DNA of 64,000 bases from Hymenobacter sp. YIM 151858-1 (GTDB lineage: Bacteria; Bacteroidota; Bacteroidia; Cytophagales; Hymenobacteraceae): positions 992,001 to 1,056,000 of the forward strand of contig NZ_CP110136.1 in assembly GCF_025979705.1 (NCBI RefSeq), in the 5' to 3' direction. How positions within the stretch are numbered: position 1 is the first letter of the stretch; each line of letters starts with the position of its first letter. The notes beneath the pieces are model-generated. The model did not search any database, was not told the origin of the DNA, and saw only the letters and a list, made by a program, of their open reading frames with translations. A program made the translations under genes and the position numbers. Positions 43,547 through 52,607 of the stretch are shown one piece after another.

Positions 43547-44278
43547 ATGCGCCGTGCTTTCGTCCGCTTTGCCTGGCTTGGCGCGGCGCTGTTAATGCTG
43601 GCCTTGGGCGGAGCGTGGTGGCGCGTGGGCCGCGCGGATCAATTTGTGAGCTACCGCGCCGACGTGCGCCGGCAGCACGTGGCGTTGTATTGGCGCACCG
43701 AGCACGGCCAGCCGCTGCGCAGCCTAGGTGGTTTGCGGGCGTGGCTGGCCGGGCAGGGCCGCCGGCTGCGCTTCGCTACCAACGGCGGCATGTACCGCGC
43801 AGGCAACGTGCCGGTGGGCCTGCTAGTGCTGGCGGGCCGGCAGCTGGTGCCGCTCGATACGGCCACCACTGGCCACGGCAACTTTTACCTGCAGCCCAAC
43901 GGCGTGTTTTACCTCAGCCCCGAAGGGCGGGCCGGCGTGTGCCGCACCCAGGATTTTGGGCGGGTAGGGCGCGTACTCTACGCCACGCAATCGGGCCCGA
44001 TGCTGGTGATTGAGGGCCAGCTACACCCGGCTTTTCGGGCCGGCTCGGCCAACCGCCACGTGCGCAACGGCGTGGGCGTGCTGCCCGATGGGCGGGTGCT
44101 GCTGGTCATGTCGAAGGAGCCGGTGAGCTTCTACGATTTCGCCCGCTACTTTCAGCAGCAGGGCTGCCGCAACGCGCTGTACCTCGATGGGTTTGTGTCG
44201 CGTACGTACCTGCCGGCGCAGGGCTGGGTGCAAACCGACGGGGATTTTGGCGTGATGATCGGGGTGACGGACCGCTGA
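43547..44278 (+). CDS. phosphodiester glycosidase-family protein
   Basis: The 243-residue protein has an N-terminal membrane or signal segment (WLGAALLMLALGGAWWRVGR). The phosphodiester glycosidase (NAGPA-like) domain follows, with FATNGGMYRAGNVPVGLL, HGNFYLQPNGVFYLSPEGRA, YATQSGPMLVIEGQ, RNGVGVLPDGRVLLVMSKEP and ALYLDGFVSRTYLPA. These NGG, GPM and DGF segments are the conserved catalytic core. It could remove a sugar-phosphodiester cap in the periplasm. It follows ribE by 26 bases but has no metabolic link to it. Confidence 0.85.
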   Translation: MRRAFVRFAWLGAALLMLALGGAWWRVGRADQFVSYRADVRRQHVALYWRTEHGQPLRSLGGLRAWLAGQGRRLRFATNGGMYRAGNVPVGLLVLAGRQLVPLDTATTGHGNFYLQPNGVFYLSPEGRAGVCRTQDFGRVGRVLYATQSGPMLVIEGQLHPAFRAGSANRHVRNGVGVLPDGRVLLVMSKEPVSFYDFARYFQQQGCRNALYLDGFVSRTYLPAQGWVQTDGDFGVMIGVTDR

Positions 44279-44348
44279 GCCGCGGGCGGGCTTGCACTTT
44301 TCCGCGCCGCTTGCGTAGAACGGTGCAGTACCTAACCGATTCCCCGCC

Positions 44349-44558
44349 ATGTCGAGCAAACGCGAATTGATAGAACCCACGCCCGGCGACAAGCGCTACG
44401 TGCGCCGCAACGAAAAGGGCGAATTCACCAGCAACGTCGATCTGAACCGTTCCCTGTCGCAGGACGACCGCCACAACTCCCACGTAACCAGCAAGTCCGG
44501 CCAGGGCGACCGGGGCGACGGCCACACCGGCAACCGCAAGCCCGCCGCCAAAAAATAG
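44349..44558 (+). CDS. small charged conserved protein
   Basis: The 69-residue protein starts MSSKRELIEPTPGDKRYVRR, then NEKGEFTSNVDLNRSLSQDD and a basic tail. It is highly charged and probably unstructured, with a motif of the KRYVRRxxKGxFTS kind seen in small Bacteroidota proteins. No function is known. A terminator follows 17 bases after the stop. Confidence 0.7.
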   Translation: MSSKRELIEPTPGDKRYVRRNEKGEFTSNVDLNRSLSQDDRHNSHVTSKSGQGDRGDGHTGNRKPAAKK

Positions 44559-44575
44559 CTGGTTCAGCCAGCATT

Positions 44576-44610
44576 AAAAAAGCCCTCCGGCCAACGCCGG
44601 AGGGCTTTTT
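44576..44610. terminator. bidirectional terminator
   Basis: A 14-bp stem AAAAAGCCCTCCGG / CCGGAGGGCTTTTT with loop CCAACG lies between the small gene and the convergent PAP2 gene. Confidence 0.85.
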
Positions 44611-44620
44611 CAGTATCATG

Positions 44621-44655
44621 CTGTTAGCTGTTAGCTGTTAGCTGTTAGCTGTTAG
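44621..44655. repeat. heptamer tandem repeat (CTGTTAG)5
   Basis: Five exact copies of CTGTTAG lie partly inside the 3' end of the PAP2 gene. On the minus strand they encode the last residues QLTANS and the stop, since CAGCTAA units contain TAA in one frame. The unit is not a multiple of three, so changes in copy number would shift the end of the protein. Confidence 0.85.
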
Positions 44656-45222
44656 CTGAGGCCACCAACGTTGCACGCCTTGCAGGTACAGCCAGTAGCA
44701 GCCCCAGGCCAGCAGAACACCTAGGGTAGTGCCGGCCAGCACATCGGTGGGGTAATGTGCCCCCAGGTAAATGCGGCTGTAGCTTACGAGGGCAGCCCAT
44801 GCCAGCACCAGCGCCTTAACGGGCCAGAAGCGCCGGGGAAGCGCAAGGCATACAAACACGGCCAGCGAAAAAGCGTTGGCCGCGTGCGAGGAGATAAAGC
44901 CGAATTTGCCGCCGCAGCCGTTCACCAGGTTCAGGGTTTCGGAAACCTGCGGGTCGTGGCAGGGGCGCAGGCGCGCGAAGTAGGGCTTGAAGAAACGGCT
45001 CGATATGAAGTCGGCCAGCCCCACGCTCGCGCCCAGCAGGGGCAAAAGCAGGGCGGCCCGCCTGCCGAAGTAATAGCCCAGGGCTATTACCATCACCAGG
45101 TAGGCCGGAAACCACACAAAGCGGTCGGTAAAGAAAATCATCAGCCGATCGAGGCCGGGGGTGTGGGCGCTGTTGGCCGACACCAGCAGCCACCGATCAA
45201 GCTCCTGCAGTTGTTCAATCAA
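44638..45222 (-). CDS. PAP2-family phosphatase
   Basis: The 194-residue protein has five or six hydrophobic segments and the PAP2 motifs: FKPYFARLRPCH (KxxxxxxRP), GFISSHAANAFS (a variant of PSGH) and SRIYLGAHYPTDVLAG (SRxxxxxHxxxD). It would remove phosphate from lipid phosphates such as undecaprenyl diphosphate or phosphatidic acid at the outer face of the inner membrane. The C-terminal six residues come from a heptamer repeat. The start overlaps the hemF stop by 8 bases, so it is translationally coupled to hemF. Confidence 0.87.
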   Translation of the reverse strand: MIEQLQELDRWLLVSANSAHTPGLDRLMIFFTDRFVWFPAYLVMVIALGYYFGRRAALLLPLLGASVGLADFISSRFFKPYFARLRPCHDPQVSETLNLVNGCGGKFGFISSHAANAFSLAVFVCLALPRRFWPVKALVLAWAALVSYSRIYLGAHYPTDVLAGTTLGVLLAWGCYWLYLQGVQRWWPQLTANS

Positions 45223-46198
45223 GCGAAGTGGGCGAATTGTCGAGCCAATTTACGCCCTTTTTCAGCCACTGCTGCGTTTCGGCCTCGCGCGTGCCGGCTT
45301 CGGGACGCAGGTTGTAGTGCCACTCGCAGCGCGGGGGCAGGCTCATCAGGATGCTTTCGGTGCGGCCGTTGGTTTCGAGGCCAAACTTGGTGCCCCTATC
45401 GATGGCCAGGTTAAACTCGGCGTAGCGGCCGCGGCGCACCATCTGCCACTGCACTTCGGGCTCGCCGTAGGGCAGCTCGGCGTTGCGGCGCATCAGCTCG
45501 CTGTAGGTGCGGCCGTACACCTCGCCTACATCCTGTACGAAGGCAAACAGCTCGTCCCGGTCGCCATCTTTGCCCACCGTGAGGCGGTCGAAGAAGATGC
45601 CGCCCACGCCGCGGGTTTCCTGCCGGTGCGTCAGGAAGAAGTACTCGTCGGCCCAGTCCTTAAAACGCTGGTAGTATGTGGGGTTGTGCCGCTCGCACAC
45701 CTCCGCAATCTGCTCGTGAAACCAGCGGGCCTGCTTCACGTCCACGTAAATCGGCGTCAGATCGAGGCCGCCGCCAAACCAGGCTTCGCCGTTACCGGCC
45801 TCAAAGTAGCGCACGTTCATGTGCGAAATGGGCACCATGGGGCTGCGCGGGTGCTGCACCACCGATACGCCGGTGGCGAAGTAGCGCGGGTCGGGCATCA
45901 GCAGCTGCCGGGCGGCCCGCTCGTCCATCTGGCCCCACACGGCCGAAAAATTCACGCCGCCTTTCTCCAGGATGTTGCCGTTCTGGATTACCCGCGTTTC
46001 GCCGCCGCCGCCCGAGTGGTGCTGCCAGATGTCGGGCTGAAAGGTAGCGCCGCCGTCGGTGGTTTCGAGCGTGGTGTAAAGCCACTTCTGAAAGGAGCGC
46101 ATCCATTGCTCTACGTTCTGGCGAAAGGGCGTGAGCGTTGTGTCGGTATCGGTCGTCATGGCAGGGGCAAAGGCAGGGGAGAGGAGCGTAGCGTTCAT
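45215..46198 (-). CDS. hemF: oxygen-dependent coproporphyrinogen III oxidase
   Basis: The 327-residue protein contains the hemF core: HSGGGGETRVIQNGNILEKG, GVNFSAVWGQM, HMNVRYFEAGNGEAWFGGGL, DLTPIYVDVKQARWFHEQIA, GVGGIFFDRLTVGKDGDRDE and EFNLAIDRGTKFGLETNGR. It oxidatively decarboxylates coproporphyrinogen III to protoporphyrinogen IX for heme, in the cytosol. Length and motifs are normal. A second in-frame ATG lies at 46159 and could be the real start. The PAP2 gene overlaps its end. Confidence 0.95.
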   Translation of the reverse strand: MNATLLSPAFAPAMTTDTDTTLTPFRQNVEQWMRSFQKWLYTTLETTDGGATFQPDIWQHHSGGGGETRVIQNGNILEKGGVNFSAVWGQMDERAARQLLMPDPRYFATGVSVVQHPRSPMVPISHMNVRYFEAGNGEAWFGGGLDLTPIYVDVKQARWFHEQIAEVCERHNPTYYQRFKDWADEYFFLTHRQETRGVGGIFFDRLTVGKDGDRDELFAFVQDVGEVYGRTYSELMRRNAELPYGEPEVQWQMVRRGRYAEFNLAIDRGTKFGLETNGRTESILMSLPPRCEWHYNLRPEAGTREAETQQWLKKGVNWLDNSPTSLD

Positions 46199-46468
46199 GG
46201 GCTGGTTGGGCTGATTTGCAAGGGCGAAATAAGAGCCCGGCAGTAACCCAAATCCTGACCAATGTCAGCCACGCGGCTGTTTTTTGTCACCGCAAAGGTG
46301 GCGGTTTTTCGGCGATGGCAACGGCCCCGGCAGCCCGCCAACCAGCCCAGTACCGGTTGGGCGGAGCCAGGGCCGGTGTATTACCTGTGTAGTACTACGC
46401 CAAACCTGCCTATCATTGTAGTCCCGAACGCCAACAGTCCGCTACTCACCCTGCGCAACTTCTTTCTA

Positions 46469-46897
46469 ATGCCCAAATCGTTTTCCGAACCTCCCGTTGC
46501 GCGCGAATTATTTGCCAACGCTGGCGCCCGTGTTGTGCAGGTGCACCCCGGCTATTTGCAGTTGGAGTGGCGGCCCGGTGCTACCCAGCCCGAGGTAGCT
46601 ACGGCTGTGTTCGAGGGCTTGTTGCTGGCCATGCGGCTCACCGGGTGCCACCGCGTGCTCAGCGACCAGCGGCAAATGCCGCCTCTGCCGCCGGCAACGC
46701 AGCGTTGGGTGGCCGAGCAGTGGCTGCCCAAGGCCGCGGCCGAGGCGGGATACTCGCATTGCGCCGTGCTGCTCAGCCAAAACGTATTTGCCCGCCTAGG
46801 TGCCGTTACCTGGATCAGCCAGTATCAGCCCAAAGCCGTGCAGTACCAAGCCTTCGAAAACCCGGACGAGGCCACCCGCTGGCTACTCACGACCTAG
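46469..46897 (+). CDS. STAS/SEC14-like small protein
   Basis: The 142-residue protein starts MPKSFSEPPVARELFANAGA. The ARVVQVHPGYLQLEWRPGAT and VFEGLLLAMRLTGCHRVLSD segments suggest the alpha/beta fold of STAS/SpoIIAA-like proteins common in Hymenobacter-type organisms. TWISQYQPKAVQYQAFENPD and a short C-terminal helix follow. The ATG at 46469 is chosen because residues before it in the longer frame do not look like the family. The role is unknown. The TAG stop lies in a CCTAGG site. Confidence 0.7.
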   Translation: MPKSFSEPPVARELFANAGARVVQVHPGYLQLEWRPGATQPEVATAVFEGLLLAMRLTGCHRVLSDQRQMPPLPPATQRWVAEQWLPKAAAEAGYSHCAVLLSQNVFARLGAVTWISQYQPKAVQYQAFENPDEATRWLLTT

Positions 46898-46963
46898 GGC
46901 CGGCCCACGGCGGTATGGGCGCTATGCCGTAAATTCGGCCCTTCGCCACCGCGTATAATACCG

Positions 46964-49078
46964 ATGCAAGCTCCCACCGCCCTGGAAACTCCCGAAACCG
47001 ACTTTAGCCCGGCTACCGCCGCGCATCCCGACCGCGCCACGCTGCTGCGAGCCTATCGGCTGATGCAGACATCGGCGGCCATGGCCCGGCTCTACGAAGA
47101 AAACAAAGCCGTAACGGCCAAGTACGTGCACGCCACGGCCCGCGGCCACGAGGCCATTCAGCTGGCCGCCGCCTTTCAGCTGCGCGAAACCGACTACTGC
47201 GCCCCGTACTACCGCGACGACGCTTTTATGCTTGGCCTGGGCATTACGCCCTACGAGCTGATGCTGCAACTGATGGCGAAGCGCGACGACCCCTTTTCGG
47301 GTGGCCGCACGTACTACTCGCACCCCTCGCTGCGCCGGCCCGGCGCGCCGGTAATTCCGCACCAAAGCTCGGCTACGGGCATGCAGGCCATTCCGGCCAC
47401 CGGCATGGCCCACGGCCTGCATTACCTCGAAGGGCAGGGCCTGCTGAAAGCCGCCGACGAGCAGCCAGTAGTGCTGTGCTCCATCGGCGATGGGGCCATG
47501 ACGGAAGGCGAAGTAGCGGAAGCCCTGCAGATGGCCGTGCTGCACCAGCTGCCCATCGTGTACCTGGTGCAGGACAACGAGTGGGGCATCTCGGCCACGG
47601 GCCGCGAAATGCGCGCCATGGATGCCTACGAGTTTGCGGCCGGCTTTAAGGGCCTGCACCGCCTGCAGTGCGACGGCGCCGATTTCGTGGATAGCTACGC
47701 GACCATGCAGGCCGCCGTGCAGCACGTACGCCAAACGCGCGGCCCGGTACTGGTACACGCCAAATGCCCGCTCCTAGGTCACCACACCAGCGGAGTGCGG
47801 CGGGAGTGGTACCGCGGCGACAACCTAACCCAGCACCAGCAAAACGACCCGCTGCCCCGCTTCCACCAGCAGCTCCTCACCGAAGGTTTCTCCGAAGGCG
47901 ACCTAGGGTACGCCGCAGCTCAGGCTGAAACCACGGTGCAGGAAGATTACCAGCGCGCCCTGGCCGCACCCAACCCCGACCCGGCTACCTTCGCCGAGCA
48001 CGAGTTTGCACCTGCAGCCGTGACCGAAGAGGCCGGTGAACGCAGCCCCGCCGGGGCCGACAAAGCCATTATGGTGGATGCCGCCCTGCACGCCGTCGAC
48101 GACATTTTGCGCGAGTTTCCGGAGGCGCTGTTCTACGGCCAGGACGTAGGCGGCGAGCTGGGTGGGGTGTTCCGCGAGGCGGCCCTGCTGGCCAAGAAGT
48201 ACGGCGATACGCGCGTGTTCAACACGCCCATTCAGGAGGCCTACATCGTGGGCAGCACGGCGGGCATGTCGGCGGTTGGCGCCAAACCCATCGTCGAAAT
48301 CCAGTTTGCTGACTACATCTGGCCGGCCCTCAACCAGCTGGTGGAGGAACTGAGCAAATCGTGCTACCTCTCCAACGGCAAGTTTCCGGTACAGTCGCTC
48401 ATTCGCGTACCAATTGGGGCCTACGGCGGTGGCGGGCCCTACCACTCGGGCTCCGTCGAAAGCACCTTGCTCACCATCCGCGGTATTAAGGTGGTGTACC
48501 CCTCCAACGCCGCCGACATGAAAGGCCTGATGCGCGCCGCCTTCCTCGACCCCAACCCCGTGGTGATGCTCGAGCACAAGGGCCTGTACTGGAGCAAAGT
48601 GCCCGGCACCGAGGATGCCAAAACCGTTGAGCCGGCCGCCGGCTACGTGGTGCCCCTAGGTAAAGCCAACGTGGTGCAGCAGGCCTCGCCCGAGAAGCTG
48701 CAGCAAGGCGACTCGTGCGTGGTAATCACCTACGGCATGGGCGTGTACTGGGCCAAAACCGCCAGTAAGCAGCTGCCCGGCCAGGTCGAAATCCTGGACC
48801 TGCGCACCCTGAACCCGCTCGATTGGGAAGCCGTGCAGGCCGCCACGCTGCGCCACGGCAAAGTGCTGGTGCTCACCGAAGAGCCGCTAATGAACTCGTT
48901 TGCCGAATCGTTGGCGGGCCGTATTCAGCGCCATTGCTTCCAGGAGCTCGATGCGCCGGTGTTTACCCTAGGTGCTGCCAACCTGCCCGCCATTGCCCTC
49001 AACGTAGAGCTCGAAAAGCAAATGCTGCCCAATGCTGAGAAAGTGCATGCAGCGCTTGCCGAGCTGCTCGCTTATTAA
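46964..49078 (+). CDS. fused alpha-beta branched-chain 2-oxoacid dehydrogenase E1
   Basis: The 704-residue protein joins two E1 subunits. Residues 1-340 are E1 alpha: KYVHATARGHEAIQLAAAFQ, then GDGAMTEGEVAEALQMAVLH and YLVQDNEWGISATGREMRAM (TPP-binding motif). Residues 370-704 are E1 beta: ALHAVDDILREFPEALFYGQ, VGGELGGVFREAALLAKKYG, GSVESTLLTIRGIKVVYPS and EILDLRTLNPLDWEAV. It decarboxylates branched-chain 2-oxoacids with thiamine diphosphate and transfers the acyl group to lipoyl E2. Fusion of the two chains is known in some Bacteroidota. E2 and E3 genes are not in the window. Confidence 0.92.
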   Translation: MQAPTALETPETDFSPATAAHPDRATLLRAYRLMQTSAAMARLYEENKAVTAKYVHATARGHEAIQLAAAFQLRETDYCAPYYRDDAFMLGLGITPYELMLQLMAKRDDPFSGGRTYYSHPSLRRPGAPVIPHQSSATGMQAIPATGMAHGLHYLEGQGLLKAADEQPVVLCSIGDGAMTEGEVAEALQMAVLHQLPIVYLVQDNEWGISATGREMRAMDAYEFAAGFKGLHRLQCDGADFVDSYATMQAAVQHVRQTRGPVLVHAKCPLLGHHTSGVRREWYRGDNLTQHQQNDPLPRFHQQLLTEGFSEGDLGYAAAQAETTVQEDYQRALAAPNPDPATFAEHEFAPAAVTEEAGERSPAGADKAIMVDAALHAVDDILREFPEALFYGQDVGGELGGVFREAALLAKKYGDTRVFNTPIQEAYIVGSTAGMSAVGAKPIVEIQFADYIWPALNQLVEELSKSCYLSNGKFPVQSLIRVPIGAYGGGGPYHSGSVESTLLTIRGIKVVYPSNAADMKGLMRAAFLDPNPVVMLEHKGLYWSKVPGTEDAKTVEPAAGYVVPLGKANVVQQASPEKLQQGDSCVVITYGMGVYWAKTASKQLPGQVEILDLRTLNPLDWEAVQAATLRHGKVLVLTEEPLMNSFAESLAGRIQRHCFQELDAPVFTLGAANLPAIALNVELEKQMLPNAEKVHAALAELLAY

Positions 49079-49098
49079 GGTTTAGTTCAAGCCAGCTT

Positions 49099-49144
49099 AA
49101 AACAGCAGCGGCGGTGCCTGGGTAGGCACCGCCGCTGCTGTTTT
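49099..49144 (+). terminator. E1 terminator, 21-bp perfect stem
   Basis: A perfect stem AAAACAGCAGCGGCGGTGCCT and its complement with loop GGGT begins 21 bases after the E1 stop, and ends in TTTT. Confidence 0.88.
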
Positions 49145-49264
49145 ATGAGTATTAAAATACACTAGGCGTCCGCAAAGCCAACAGCACCTCAAGGGCAACT
49201 GTGTTCCTAGGGTAGGAATAAAGCCTGTGTGCGGAGGGGTCGGCCGCCCGTGCTGTCAACCTAT

Positions 49265-49302
49265 AAAAAAAGCGGCTGCCGAAATCCGGCAGCCGCTTTT
49301 TT
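49265..49302 (-). terminator. terminator of the T9SS protein gene
   Basis: AGCGGCTGCCG and its complement with loop AAATC are flanked by runs of A on the left and T on the right. It lies 18 bases after the minus-strand stop at 49320 and may also work on the plus strand. Confidence 0.8.
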
Positions 49303-49319
49303 GTGGTGCTGTGCGATGA

Positions 49320-52300
49320 TTACATCTTCACCAGCTTCAGTACGTGGGCCTGGCCATTGCCGCTTACACGCACAATGTAAGAGCCCTTGGCGAAGCGGCT
49401 CGTTTGTAGCGGCAGCAGTTCGCCACCTTTGCCTTCGAGGCTTGCCACGTGGCGGCCTTCAGCACCTAGGATTTCAACGGAATACGTGCCCTGGGGCAGG
49501 CTCGTCAGGTCGAGCTTGGCATCGGCGGCGGTGGGGTTGGGGTAAACCACCACGAGGCTGGTTTTCGAGCCCGAGAACATCACTGCCTGGATGTTGCTGT
49601 ACGCGCTCTTGCCATCGGCATCAACCTGGCGCAGGCGGTAGTAGCGCAGTCCGGCCACTTTGCCAGCTCCTTTGTCAACGAAGCGGTAATCGTTGCGACG
49701 GTTGCTGTTACCAACACCGGCCACATTGCCTACTTTCTCGAAGTTCACCCCGTCGCTCGAGCGCTCCAGCTCAAAGCCAGCGTTGTTTTTCTCCTGAGCC
49801 GTAGCCCAAGTCAGCAGACCGTCGAGGCCATTGGCCTGGGCCTTAAACTCGATCAGTTCAACCGGCAGCGGCGTCAGAATATCCGCAGATCGGAAGTCCA
49901 CATCGGTCTGGGCCACGGTGCGCTTGGGCGCCGTGGACGGCATGCCGCCATAGGCCGGGTCGTAGATATCCACAAGGCCGTTGAAGTTGTCGTCGTGGAA
50001 GTACGTGCTGTTGATGTCGAGGAAGTTGGGTACGTCGTCGTTGTCCGAATCCTGCAGGAAAGGTGAATTCACCGTGCCGCTACCAGGTACAACTACGCTG
50101 TAGTAAGATGCTTTCGACGGGTTGTTTACGGCAAACAGACGGGCCAAGGCAACAATCTCATCACCTGCTCTTCCGTCGCGGTCGGTATCAAAGCCTTCGG
50201 TCCAGTCGGCGGTCTGTTGGTAGATGGGTAGGTTGACGCGGGTAGCGTTGTCGCCGTCCGAATCGTTGTCGAACATGTCGGCAATTGCATCACCATCGGG
50301 ATTGTTGTTGCGCGTGTTAATAACATTGCCGCCATTATTGCCATCGTAAGCATCACGGATGCCGTCACCATCTGTATCGATGTTGAAGTCAATAGCGGCT
50401 TTGCGTAAGTTGTATGTTGATGTAGTCAGGGCTTCTATCTCATCAGAAATGCCGTCGTTATCGGAATCAACATCGAGAAAGTTATAATTGGTTACTGTAG
50501 CGTTGGATGCAGTGAAGTTATCCGAATCATTGTCGGTGAGGGTGTATCTAACGTTGTCTACTTCTGTGTTATTTGAAGTACGAAGTTCTACAGCGTTAGG
50601 CAAACCATTGGCACCAACCGCATTTGCGATACTTCCTAGCGTATTTACAAATCGACCTTGAGCTTCGCTGTAAGCGCTGCGGTTGTTCCCGTTGTTGCTT
50701 GTCCAAACCAAAGCTGTGGTACCCGCCTCAAATGCGTCGGACAAGCCGTCATTGTCAGAGTCTAAGTCAAAGTGGTTTGGGATACCGTCGCGGTCCGTGT
50801 CGAAAATGTCATTTACTCCATCGTTGTTCAGGTCGCGGAAAGCACCTAATACTGGGTGAACGTAAGCACCGTCGAGGTAGAGAATTGGGGAGCTGCCATC
50901 CGCGAAGCTGCTTGGGTCAATGCTACTCGCGCTGGTGCCCGATGTGCTCATCGCTTCGACTACGTCAAGGATACCGTCGTTGTCATCGTCGATGTCGGTT
51001 GCATCTGCAACACCATCTCCGTCGTTGTCGCAGGCAGAGCTATAGGTAAACTCAGTGTCACCAACGAATACCGAGAAACCGTAAGTCCAAGTATTTACGG
51101 TATAGTTGTTACCCTCATCGTTTGTGGTACCCCAAGCGTGGGCTCCGGTTGCGGAGCTTACACCCGATAGCTGGGCAGTCCGAATTGCAGTTGGGAAGGC
51201 AGTAAGGTTAGTGTCGTCCCAATAAAGCAGATCGAAGTTGTTGCCGTTGGCAGGACGTATGTTCCGCACCCGGAAACCATCGGGGTTACCTTCCGCATCA
51301 TACACCGGGAAGTTAACAGGGGCACCAAAGCTGGTGAAATCGAAGCGAATAGTAGTGCCTGCAGCTACTTGCGTACCCGTAGGCGAGTTACCATCAACGT
51401 CGCCAGCAGCCTTCCGACGACCATTCCAGATTACAGTGTTAGGTACCCCTGCCTGTAGCGTTTGACGCAGTAATGGCTCGTCAGCGTCACGCACGTTGTC
51501 GCGGTCAATGTCGATTAGAATATCGAACTGACCGGTTTCGGCGCTTTGTGTGGTAAAGGCCACCTCGGTAACGCCATTGCGGCAGTACGGGCGAGGCGTT
51601 ACGCTTACCGTAGGAGTGGGAGCACTCGGCCAAACCGCCGGGTCGGGGTTGTTTACAAATGCAGGGTATTGTGTGTAGCTAGTCCGGGTAGTTTGGCTAC
51701 GACGCCGGGCCTCAATAGTAGTACCTACGGCAGTTGTTGAGCCAAATTCGTTGGCTACGAAGTAGAACGAGAGGGGGCGCATACCAGCCAACTCCACTTC
51801 CTTTACGTAATACTGCCCCGGAGCCTGCCTACTTTCCACCATCGGGTAGAGCTTGAAAGTAGACGAGAGGCGGTTCTGGAAGTTATTTGTGCCTCCAGAG
51901 TTACCAGCGAAGAAGCCCCAGTGCTTGCTGTACAGGCGGCCGGGCTTTTCTACGCCGTTAGCGCGTACCGTGAAGTCCCAGAAATCATAGGCGGAACGCT
52001 TGTTGCTATCCGTCATGTTCTCCTCACCGACTTGGGTAAACTCGACATAAAAGTCTTGTGCTGCGCCTGTGTTGTTGGTGTATACCAAGGCGTTGTAACC
52101 GCCAGCAGCGGGTTGCGGGCCGGCAAAAGCTTCAGCTCCGGTGTTAATAACACCTTGCTGCTGAAGCAGGGTTGATTGGCCTACGCTATTGGGGTCACGT
52201 GCAAGTACATCTTGTTTAACAATTTGACCTGCTCCCGCTCCGTAACGCAACGTTATTACTAGGTCACTCTGTGCAACACCCGTAGCCGCTGGATCTATCG

Positions 52301-52607
52301 GAATGCGGTGCACGCCGTAGTGAAGCGTTTCGCCAGGCTCCATGTGGATGTACATCCGATAGTCGGCAGAAAAAGCTTCACCCGTAGGACCAGTCCAAGA
52401 AGCGGGCTTAAGGAAGCCCAGCGACACATTGATGCCATTCAACAGGTTATCATCGTGCGAAAGGTAACCCGAACGTGTATTGGTCGGATCAGTGAGGGCA
52501 ACATTGTTCGTGTTTGGCGTCAACTGCTTCGACCCCTCAGCCCAAACCCATTGGGGGGAAATGACCCAGAGCGCGGCGAAGCTCAGGCCTAGTAAAGATG
52601 TTTTCAT
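49320..52607 (-). CDS. large secreted protein with T9SS type A sorting domain and calcium-type repeats
   Basis: The 1095-residue protein starts with a signal peptide (MKTSLLGLSFAALWVISPQW). A large beta-rich N-terminal domain follows. From about residue 530 to 880 come thrombospondin-type-3-like DxDxDG repeats (ACDNDGDGVADATDIDDDND), which can bind calcium. A segment near residues 930-1010 (LELSGSSDGVNFEKVGN-like) is fibronectin-like. The last 75 residues (VVYPNPTAADAKLDLTSLPQ and VRVSGNGQAHVLKLVKM) are the type IX secretion C-terminal sorting domain, so it is exported across the outer membrane and released or attached to the surface. The cargo role is unknown, possibly adhesion. Base composition is lower in GC than its neighbours. 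Confidence 0.9.
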   Translation of the reverse strand: MKTSLLGLSFAALWVISPQWVWAEGSKQLTPNTNNVALTDPTNTRSGYLSHDDNLLNGINVSLGFLKPASWTGPTGEAFSADYRMYIHMEPGETLHYGVHRIPIDPAATGVAQSDLVITLRYGAGAGQIVKQDVLARDPNSVGQSTLLQQQGVINTGAEAFAGPQPAAGGYNALVYTNNTGAAQDFYVEFTQVGEENMTDSNKRSAYDFWDFTVRANGVEKPGRLYSKHWGFFAGNSGGTNNFQNRLSSTFKLYPMVESRQAPGQYYVKEVELAGMRPLSFYFVANEFGSTTAVGTTIEARRRSQTTRTSYTQYPAFVNNPDPAVWPSAPTPTVSVTPRPYCRNGVTEVAFTTQSAETGQFDILIDIDRDNVRDADEPLLRQTLQAGVPNTVIWNGRRKAAGDVDGNSPTGTQVAAGTTIRFDFTSFGAPVNFPVYDAEGNPDGFRVRNIRPANGNNFDLLYWDDTNLTAFPTAIRTAQLSGVSSATGAHAWGTTNDEGNNYTVNTWTYGFSVFVGDTEFTYSSACDNDGDGVADATDIDDDNDGILDVVEAMSTSGTSASSIDPSSFADGSSPILYLDGAYVHPVLGAFRDLNNDGVNDIFDTDRDGIPNHFDLDSDNDGLSDAFEAGTTALVWTSNNGNNRSAYSEAQGRFVNTLGSIANAVGANGLPNAVELRTSNNTEVDNVRYTLTDNDSDNFTASNATVTNYNFLDVDSDNDGISDEIEALTTSTYNLRKAAIDFNIDTDGDGIRDAYDGNNGGNVINTRNNNPDGDAIADMFDNDSDGDNATRVNLPIYQQTADWTEGFDTDRDGRAGDEIVALARLFAVNNPSKASYYSVVVPGSGTVNSPFLQDSDNDDVPNFLDINSTYFHDDNFNGLVDIYDPAYGGMPSTAPKRTVAQTDVDFRSADILTPLPVELIEFKAQANGLDGLLTWATAQEKNNAGFELERSSDGVNFEKVGNVAGVGNSNRRNDYRFVDKGAGKVAGLRYYRLRQVDADGKSAYSNIQAVMFSGSKTSLVVVYPNPTAADAKLDLTSLPQGTYSVEILGAEGRHVASLEGKGGELLPLQTSRFAKGSYIVRVSGNGQAHVLKLVKM

